This document shows, piece by piece, positions 55,737 through 62,104 of a stretch of 64,000 bases of DNA. How positions within the stretch are numbered: position 1 is the first letter of the stretch; each line of letters opens with the position of its first letter. The stretch is from JACKOB01 sp024234575 (GTDB lineage Bacteria > Pseudomonadota > Gammaproteobacteria > Pseudomonadales > Oleiphilaceae), in contig JBPJFZ010000005.1 in assembly GCA_051208035.1 (NCBI GenBank), positions 186,001-250,000 on the forward strand, written 5' to 3'. A program made the position numbers and the translations under genes. A model generated the notes under the pieces. It made no database searches, was not told where the DNA came from, and worked only from the letters and a program-made list of their open reading frames with translations.

Positions 55737-58035
55737 TGCTATCCCCTTCTATCGGTAGCGGCTCCAGGCCGGCATCGCCATCCACACGCAATACTTCGAT
55801 GGCATCCACGCGCTGCAGACCACGCGGTAGCTTATGACCACGTCGACCCCGCTCACCCAGATAATGTTCCAGATCGGAGAAGCGCAATTTCAGGTGGCGC
55901 TTGCCAGAGTGCACGATCAAGGTGTCTTTTTCGGTAAACACTGCCGCTGCCACCATCATTTCTTCTCTTGCCTGACAACGGGCCGAAGGAATGCTGATTA
56001 TTTTATTGCCCTTACCACGCGCCATTTCTGGCAAGTCCCGTATCGGGAAAATCAGCATACGGCCTTCGTTCGTGGCAGAAACCAAATACAGGTCTTCCGC
56101 CTGATCAACCCGCACCGGCGGCATCACAACACCACCATTGGGAACGGTTAACACGGCTTTACCGGCGCGGTTTTTACTCAGCAGCTCGCCATAGGGTGCT
56201 ACAAAGCCATAACCTGCATCACTCCACATCAGGTAACGGGCTTTTTCATCCGCCATCAGCAGCCCTTTAAACTCCGCTCCTGAAGGTGGATTAATGCGGC
56301 CGGTTAATGGCTCGCCTTGTCCTCGGGCACTGGGCAGTGTGTGCCCTTGCAACGAGTAGGCGCGCCCGGTTGAGTCCAAAAATACAACATATTGATTGCT
56401 GCGGCCCTTTACCGACATATTAAACTGATCGCCCGCTTTGTAGCTCAACCCGGCCGGGTCAATGTCATGCCCTTTCGCGGCCCTTATCCAGCCCTTGTCC
56501 GACAACACAACGGTGATAGGCTCAGAACTGACCAGATCAGCTTCTGTGTAAGCCTTGGCTTCCTGACGATGGATGATCGGCGAGCGGCGGTCATCGCCAT
56601 ATTTTTCCGCATCTTCAATCAGTTCTTTCTTAACCAGCGTTTTCATACGTCTTTCTGAAGAAAGGGTCTTTTCCAGCCACTCTTTCTCTTTCTCGAGCTC
56701 ATCCTGTTCAGCCTTGATTTTCATTTCTTCAAGGCGCGCTAATTGCCGCAATTTGGTTTCGAGAATATATTCTGCCTGGGCATCACTAAGATTAAAGGTC
56801 GCCATTAATACTGACTTAGGCTCATCCTCAAAACGAATGATGCGAATCACTTCGTCAAGGTTAAGAAACGCAATCAGCAAACCTTCTAACAGGTGCAAGC
56901 GACGATTCACTTTGTCCAAGCGAAACTCAAGACGGCGACGTACAGTGCCCAGCCGATAGGTAATCCACTCTTTTAATATTGCGAGCAGCCCCTTGACCGC
57001 CGGACGACCATCAATTCCAATCATGTTGAGGTTAACGCGATAATTCTTTTCGAGATCGGTGGTTGCAAACAGGTGCCCCATTAACGACTCGGCATCAATA
57101 CGATTTGAACGGGGAATAATCACCAGCCGCGTGGGGTTTTCGTGATCAGATTCGTCCCGCAAGTCTGCAACGGTGGGCAGCTTTTTCGCCTGCATCTGGG
57201 CGGCAATCTGCTCGAGCACTTTAGCGCCAGACACCTGATGCGGCAAATCGGTAATCACGATGTCACCAGACTCCACGTGATAAACCGCACGCATTTTTAG
57301 CGAGCCGCGTCCGCTTTCGTAGATTTTCTGCATGTCGGCAGCGGGAGTGATAATTTCGGCACTGGTAGGAAAGTCCGGCCCTTTCACGTGCTGGCAGATA
57401 TCATCTAACGAGGCATCCGGGCTTTCGAGCAAATGCACGCAGGCGCTTACCACTTCCCGTAAGTTGTGCGGGGGAATATCGGTGGCCATACCAACCGCAA
57501 TACCGGTGGTGCCATTAAGTAACAAATTAGGTACGCGCGCAGGCAGTGTGGATGGCTCATCCATTGTGCCATCAAAATTAGGTACCCAATCGACCGTGCC
57601 TTGCCCCAGCTCTTGCAGCAATAATTCGGCATAACCAGCAAGACGTGACTCGGTATATCGCATTGCGGCGAACGATTTCGGGTCATCGGGTGAGCCCCAG
57701 TTACCCTGGCCGTCGACCAACGGGTAGCGATAAGAGAATGGCTGCGCCATCAAGACCATTGCTTCATAGCAGGCAGAGTCACCATGCGGGTGAAACTTAC
57801 CCAACACGTCACCCACGGTTCTTGCAGACTTTTTATACTTGGCAGTTGCCTTTAAACCCAACTCTGACATGGCATATACGATGCGACGCTGCACGGGCTT
57901 CAGGCCATCGCCTATGTGAGGCAGCGCACGATCCAAAATGACATACATAGAGTAATCCAGGTACGCCTTTTCTGTGTATTCACTAAGCGCCATGCGCTCA
58001 ATACCTTCCCCACTTAATTCAATGGTTTCTGACAT
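55729..58035 (-). CDS. parC: DNA topoisomerase IV subunit A
   Basis: ParC cuts DNA to decatenate daughter chromosomes. The 768-residue product has the catalytic Tyr127 (AAMRYTESRL) and the quinolone region KFHPHGDSACYEAM with Ser87 and Glu91, both the susceptible type. Beta-propeller repeats fill the C-terminal part (about 500-768), without the GyrA-box. parE is not in the window. It overlaps serB by 8 bp. Confidence 0.97.
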   Translation of the reverse strand: MSETIELSGEGIERMALSEYTEKAYLDYSMYVILDRALPHIGDGLKPVQRRIVYAMSELGLKATAKYKKSARTVGDVLGKFHPHGDSACYEAMVLMAQPFSYRYPLVDGQGNWGSPDDPKSFAAMRYTESRLAGYAELLLQELGQGTVDWVPNFDGTMDEPSTLPARVPNLLLNGTTGIAVGMATDIPPHNLREVVSACVHLLESPDASLDDICQHVKGPDFPTSAEIITPAADMQKIYESGRGSLKMRAVYHVESGDIVITDLPHQVSGAKVLEQIAAQMQAKKLPTVADLRDESDHENPTRLVIIPRSNRIDAESLMGHLFATTDLEKNYRVNLNMIGIDGRPAVKGLLAILKEWITYRLGTVRRRLEFRLDKVNRRLHLLEGLLIAFLNLDEVIRIIRFEDEPKSVLMATFNLSDAQAEYILETKLRQLARLEEMKIKAEQDELEKEKEWLEKTLSSERRMKTLVKKELIEDAEKYGDDRRSPIIHRQEAKAYTEADLVSSEPITVVLSDKGWIRAAKGHDIDPAGLSYKAGDQFNMSVKGRSNQYVVFLDSTGRAYSLQGHTLPSARGQGEPLTGRINPPSGAEFKGLLMADEKARYLMWSDAGYGFVAPYGELLSKNRAGKAVLTVPNGGVVMPPVRVDQAEDLYLVSATNEGRMLIFPIRDLPEMARGKGNKIISIPSARCQAREEMMVAAAVFTEKDTLIVHSGKRHLKLRFSDLEHYLGERGRRGHKLPRGLQRVDAIEVLRVDGDAGLEPLPIEGDSNE

Positions 58036-58338
58036 GAAAGAGACTTTTCCTCTGCTTGATTATTATTCGAGACCTTCACAAGGATATATTTGTAGTCTGT
58101 CGTAGTTGTGAAAGGTCGGACGAAAAACGCGCCGGCAGACAAACTCACTGAGTTATTGACGCATCACCGGACGATCGATAGTAGCTGACCATTATAGGCG
58201 CGCTTCATTGATAAAAAAAAGTAAACTGGCAGACTTAAACGTACATCCTGACCTTTAATTTACGGAACTTACCCGACAGCCTCTGACTGAAGTGGTACAG
58301 ATACTCGCCAGACGTCTGAATACTGAGCACTTACAGCA
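58036..58338 (-). promoter_or_regulatory. parC promoter region
   Basis: A 303-bp gap with no supported gene. On the minus strand a perfect TATAAT is at 58196-58191, about 155 bp before the parC start. The sequence 17 bp upstream of it is T-rich, without a TTGACA. No terminator is visible for the ATPase gene that stops at 58339. Confidence 0.4.
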
Positions 58339-59481
58339 TTATTGCTTCTGTTTGATCCCATATAGAATAACCGGATCTGTCGGTTCGATAATGCCATTAT
58401 CACTCTGATGGATCATATCAAGGGTGTACAGCTTATCCAGCGCTTTATTCACACTGCCATGCTTTACATTCGCTTTGCGCAAAAACTCGGCACTTGTCGG
58501 CTGACTTGTTGGATGCACACACAGGCCATGCAGCAGCTTTCGCTGTACATTACTTAGCTGGCGAAACTCCGCCAGAAAGCGCTTTTCTTCACGATTAACA
58601 TAATGACACCAGGCTGCGCTGACTTGCTCGGCAGTTGGCGGTTGCTCTTGCTGAAAGAGCAGTCGGCAAAGGCTGTTAACGTAGTATGGATGCCGTCGGG
58701 TAAGATCTAAGATGGAAGATAAAACATCGTTGCAGAGATCCTTTTTCCAATGCATCTTGGCGGCATTGTTTATGTGCTCCAGATAACTCTCTGTACTAAT
58801 CCGCTTTAAATTAAGCTGATCGCACATGTGATATAGCGGCCTCGATTTATCCTCAAACATCATGGCAAGCATGTGTCGGTTACTGCCGCTAAAAATATAG
58901 GTCGTATGTGTTGCTTTTTGCGCTGCAGATCTAAAGGCAGACTCTACGGCCACCCTCTCGGGAAGCTCACTAATCTGCTGGAACTCATCAAGAAATATAA
59001 CCACCTTATACTTCTTTTTAGCTGCCACAGAATCGATAAGATTAAGGGCATCAATTAGCGTATCCGGGGTTGATTCGGCTGCCTTTAAATCCAGCTTAAC
59101 GCCATTATTGGACAGACTTACTGAAGCTTCGACATGCTTGCCGATATCTTTTAACAACAACAGGGCTTGCTCGTATTTGGGAATTATCCTGGATAGTAAC
59201 TGACTGGTTTCCTTTAGAATCAGGTGCAAGACATCTTCAATTGATGTCACCCACATCAAATCTACATCTACGTAACTAATCGCAACCGACGTTCTTTCCA
59301 TTTCGTCACAGGCCTTGAGCACAAGGCTAGTCTTACCATAGCGTCTCGGCGCATAGATAATAGTGTGCGTATTCTTGTCGATATTGTTTTTTAACAGCGC
59401 CCGCTCTTTCTCGCGATTACAGAAGGCTGGCCCTTTCGCTATATCCAACGGAAAGATATCTATTGTCATTGCATCAAACAT
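58339..59481 (-). CDS. archaeal-type AAA ATPase with winged-helix C-terminus
   Basis: The 380-residue product is a P-loop ATPase of the archaeal-type (ATPase_2-like) group: Walker A YAPRRYGKTS (43-52), Walker B VVIFLDEF (160-167, Asp165-Glu166), sensor-like THTTYIFSGSNRHMLAMMF, and the HPYYVNSLCRLLF segment. The C-terminal part (about 290-380) looks like a DNA-binding winged helix (SAEFLRKANVKHGSVNKALDKL). The last codons, encoding VILYG, are a copy of the 15-bp repeat found directly upstream of the start. Members of this group are often poorly conserved, patchily distributed and of unknown function. Target unknown. Confidence 0.85.
   Translation of the reverse strand: MFDAMTIDIFPLDIAKGPAFCNREKERALLKNNIDKNTHTIIYAPRRYGKTSLVLKACDEMERTSVAISYVDVDLMWVTSIEDVLHLILKETSQLLSRIIPKYEQALLLLKDIGKHVEASVSLSNNGVKLDLKAAESTPDTLIDALNLIDSVAAKKKYKVVIFLDEFQQISELPERVAVESAFRSAAQKATHTTYIFSGSNRHMLAMMFEDKSRPLYHMCDQLNLKRISTESYLEHINNAAKMHWKKDLCNDVLSSILDLTRRHPYYVNSLCRLLFQQEQPPTAEQVSAAWCHYVNREEKRFLAEFRQLSNVQRKLLHGLCVHPTSQPTSAEFLRKANVKHGSVNKALDKLYTLDMIHQSDNGIIEPTDPVILYGIKQKQ
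58355..58370 (-). repeat. repeat copy at the 3' end of the ATPase gene
   Basis: ATCCCATATAGAATAA matches the core of the upstream array (ATCCCATAAAGAATAA) at 15 of 16 positions. It encodes VILYGI residues close to the stop codon. Its distance from the first array unit is 1179 bp, exactly 393 codons. Confidence 0.85.
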
Positions 59482-59493
59482 CCTATTGCCAAT

Positions 59494-59509
59494 TATTCTA
59501 TTTAGAATA
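59494..59509. promoter_or_regulatory. palindrome upstream of the ATPase gene
   Basis: TATTCTA (59494-59500) and TAGAATA (59503-59509) form a perfect 7-bp inverted repeat with TT between them, 13 bp before the ATPase start. The half-site TAGAATA shares the AGAATA part of the adjacent 15-bp repeat, so one protein may recognise both. Confidence 0.6.
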
Positions 59510-59520
59510 CCATATTAAAT

Positions 59521-59580
59521 TACATATAGAATTATCCCATAAAGAATAATCCCATAAAGAATAATCCCATAAAGAATAAT
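59521..59580. repeat. 15-bp tandem repeat array upstream of the ATPase gene
   Basis: Three perfect units CCCATAAAGAATAAT (59536-59550, 59551-59565, 59566-59580) and one degenerate unit TACATATAGAATTAT (59521-59535) make four in a row. On the minus strand, in the frame of the ATPase gene, the units encode repeated Ile-Ile-Leu-Tyr-Gly. The degenerate unit shares CATATAGAAT with the copy at the gene's 3' end. Confidence 0.92.
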
Positions 59581-59712
59581 CCAAGGAGGCTTCCGGGCTA
59601 AAAGCATTGCTACGTATCGAACTGATCGCAATTCATGACTTATTGAGTTAGCAATATTGGTAATTAAAGATATATTAGTAAGGTATCGTTCATAGAAAGG
59701 TTCCCTGAACAC

Positions 59713-60966
59713 GTGAAACCCCTGCAAGTTTTTTGGCGGGCACTGCCAGCCCTGACCGTCTTTGCCATTTATTTAACGCTTGGACATCCTTTTATTGATG
59801 CTGCCGCAAACCAAATGACGGCGGCCTTACCCTACTATCTCTGTGTGGCGCTGCTATTTATATCGCTTACATTTAACCGCAGCCGATTGGCACTGGCCTC
59901 GGTTAATATTTGTATGGCCTACGCGTTTATTCAAAATGGGTTACAGGCATCACTCTCATCTGCCGATACCCGAATGCTCTATACCACCACCAGCCTGCTC
60001 TTTTGCCTGCATTTACTGATGATCGGCTTTTATCGCGAGCGCGGCAGCCTGTCTCTCTGGGGTGTAGCGCGCCTGCTATTTATCATTGGCAGCTACATTC
60101 CTTTCTGGTGGCTATACAAAAGCGGCTATGCTGCCACCATCACCCTAAAGTTAGAAACCATTTACTCATCAAACTTTAACGATTTCTGGCTAAACCCAAT
60201 TAATTCGACGCGGCGCTGGGTGACGCCATTCTGGTTGGCCTATTTTTCGCTGACCGGTGTCGGGCTGATCGCTATGGCTATCTGGAAGCGCTCGTCCATT
60301 GAGTTTGCTTTAATTGTTGCCTGGTTAACCGGCTTCCTCGTTTTTTACGATTTCGCCGAACCCAAAATATCACTACTAATGTTTAGTATCCTGATGATCG
60401 CTTTGTTTGTTGCATTCATACAAATCACCTATGACCTGGCCTTTGTAGACTCATTAACAGATTTACCAGGGCGCCGGGCGCTGCTGGAAAAACTGGGAAC
60501 CTTGCCGCGTCAATATGTCATTGCGATGGTCGATGTGGACCACTTCAAAAAGTTTAATGACACCCACGGCCATGATGTGGGAGATCAGGTGCTGAAACTG
60601 GTCGCCAGTCACCTGAAGAAAGTTCGTGGTGGTGGCAGTGCTTATCGATATGGCGGAGAAGAGTTTACACTGGTGTTTCCCAAACGCAGCCTAAGCCAGG
60701 TAGAGCCTCATGCTGAAGTGCTGCGTAAAGCCATCGCCGACTATACCATCGTGATTCGGGACAAAGAACGCGATAAAAACCGAAAACTGGGTGAACAGCT
60801 AAGAGGCATCAATCGCAAACCCCTGAAAAATGTCCAGGTTACCGTCAGCATCGGTGTGGCAGAAAAAAGCGAGGGCACCGAAACCGCTGACGAAGTAATG
60901 AAGCGAGCTGACGAGGCACTCTATAAAGCGAAAGAGTCGGGTAGAAACCGCGTTGCGATGAGTTAA
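59713..60966 (+). CDS. membrane diguanylate cyclase
   Basis: The 417-residue product has about seven hydrophobic segments in residues 1-245 (e.g. PYYLCVALLFISLTF, FALIVAWLTGFLVFYDF) and a C-terminal GGDEF domain (about 250-415) with signature GGEEF (about residues 315-319) in YRYGGEEFTLVF and the metal-site segment MVDVDHFKKFNDTHGHDVGDQ. The I-site RxxD is altered to RGGG, so product inhibition is probably lost. It starts with GTG at 59713. The sensory domain family is not recognised. Confidence 0.9.
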   Translation: MKPLQVFWRALPALTVFAIYLTLGHPFIDAAANQMTAALPYYLCVALLFISLTFNRSRLALASVNICMAYAFIQNGLQASLSSADTRMLYTTTSLLFCLHLLMIGFYRERGSLSLWGVARLLFIIGSYIPFWWLYKSGYAATITLKLETIYSSNFNDFWLNPINSTRRWVTPFWLAYFSLTGVGLIAMAIWKRSSIEFALIVAWLTGFLVFYDFAEPKISLLMFSILMIALFVAFIQITYDLAFVDSLTDLPGRRALLEKLGTLPRQYVIAMVDVDHFKKFNDTHGHDVGDQVLKLVASHLKKVRGGGSAYRYGGEEFTLVFPKRSLSQVEPHAEVLRKAIADYTIVIRDKERDKNRKLGEQLRGINRKPLKNVQVTVSIGVAEKSEGTETADEVMKRADEALYKAKESGRNRVAMS

Positions 60967-61001
60967 AATAGCGCCCCCAAAGAGTGATCGGAGACAATAC
61001 A

Positions 61002-61367
61002 TTGGCAAACGAATTTAGCAAAAAACTGTCCGGACTGGTCTACTCCACTGACAGCGGGCGACACTGCCCTGAGTGCAACCAACCTATCAAAAAATGCTCC
61101 TGCAAAGACCCCGTGCGCCCACAAGGGGATGGTATCGTCAGATTAAGCAGAGAAACCAAAGGCCGTAAGGGGGTTGGCGTTACTCTGATCACTGGCGTGC
61201 CGTTAAATGATGACGAACTGAAAGAACTGTGCAAACAGTTAAAGAAAAAATGCGGTGCAGGTGGATCGGTTAAAGATGGCGTTATCGAAATTCAAGGCGA
61301 CAAACGTGATTTGTTACTGCCAGAACTCGAAAAGAAAGGCTGGAAGGTGAAAAAATCTGGCGGGTAG
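61002..61367 (+). CDS. yciH: SUI1/YciH family translation factor
   Basis: The 121-residue product matches YciH, the bacterial eIF1-like protein (VYSTDSGR, then RPQGDGIVRLSRETKGRKGVGVTLITG, then VKDGVIEIQGDKRDLL). It may act in start-codon selection; the bacterial role is not settled. I chose TTG at 61002, with GGAG (60990-60993) 8 nt before. An N-terminal C-x2-C-x6-C-x-C motif (CPECNQPIKKCSC), absent in the E. coli protein, suggests a zinc site. Confidence 0.9.
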   Translation: MANEFSKKLSGLVYSTDSGRHCPECNQPIKKCSCKDPVRPQGDGIVRLSRETKGRKGVGVTLITGVPLNDDELKELCKQLKKKCGAGGSVKDGVIEIQGDKRDLLLPELEKKGWKVKKSGG

Positions 61368-61441
61368 ATACTGCCGCCTGCACATTAGATTCAAATTCAG
61401 ATAAACGCCCGCCAGTGCTATTTATCCTGTCCACGTATTTA

Positions 61442-61519
61442 CAAATAGACGGGATAAAACTTTCATTTGGACGAGCCATTATTTACATTTGGACGATTGA
61501 TTATTTACACTTAGCCGAT
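61442..61519. repeat. 22-bp direct-repeat array before the DUF3299 gene
   Basis: Four units start at 61442 (CAAATAGACGG), 61464 (CATTTGGACGAG), 61486 (CATTTGGACGAT) and 61508 (CACTTAGCCGAT), exactly 22 bp apart. Units two and three differ at three positions over 22 bp. The fourth unit merges into the start codon region of the next gene. Confidence 0.75.
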
Positions 61520-62011
61520 ATGGCACAGACGTTAGAGTGGGACGATTTAATCTCACCACAGGCCCGAGAACGGGCAATGCTTAACTCGTCTAAGCAGAGC
61601 GAAGCGCCATTGGTGGATCACAATGCAATGCCTGTTGAACAAAGTTATTCGCCAGATATGACAGAAGTAAACCTGGCACTAAACGGTAAATTGGTAAGAT
61701 TGGCAGGCTTCATCGTTCCACTTGAAGGGCATGACAACAAGGTGATCGCCTTCTTACTGGTACCTTATTTCGGCGCATGTATTCATGTTCCCCCGCCACC
61801 TGCTAACCAAATCGTATACGTTACCTATCCAAAAGGAATCGAAGCAGACTTAGTGTACGACCCAATATGGGTAACAGGACCTATTCAGGCAGGAATGGTT
61901 TCAACGGAGATGGCAGAGTCAGGCTACAGCATCGCCGCTGAAAGCATTGCGCCCTACGAGCTAACGGATGATGAGTCGATTGTGACGGATGACGAGACAG
62001 TTATAAAGTAG
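61520..62011 (+). CDS. DUF3299 family protein
   Basis: The 163-residue product has the conserved DUF3299 segment VRLAGFIVPLEGHDNKVIAFLLVPYFGACIHVPPPPANQIVYV and ends acidic (LTDDESIVTDDETV). The function of the family is unknown. Members normally have an N-terminal signal; here the frame upstream of ATG 61520 runs through the 22-bp repeats (to GTG 61415) and has no good signal peptide. Either the start is non-standard or the export signal has been lost. Confidence 0.75.
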   Translation: MAQTLEWDDLISPQARERAMLNSSKQSEAPLVDHNAMPVEQSYSPDMTEVNLALNGKLVRLAGFIVPLEGHDNKVIAFLLVPYFGACIHVPPPPANQIVYVTYPKGIEADLVYDPIWVTGPIQAGMVSTEMAESGYSIAAESIAPYELTDDESIVTDDETVIK

Positions 62012-62104
62012 CTTGGGCAGCGACAGACTGCGCAAAGGTTTTGTAGCTGCTTTTCAAGATGACCAGCCAATACACCGTTAATAACGCCACCAATGCTGTT
62101 TTCA

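Noticed and set aside
59521..59580. Short CRISPR array
   Set aside because: Units are 15 bp and directly abutting, with no spacers and no cas genes. It is a simple tandem repeat.
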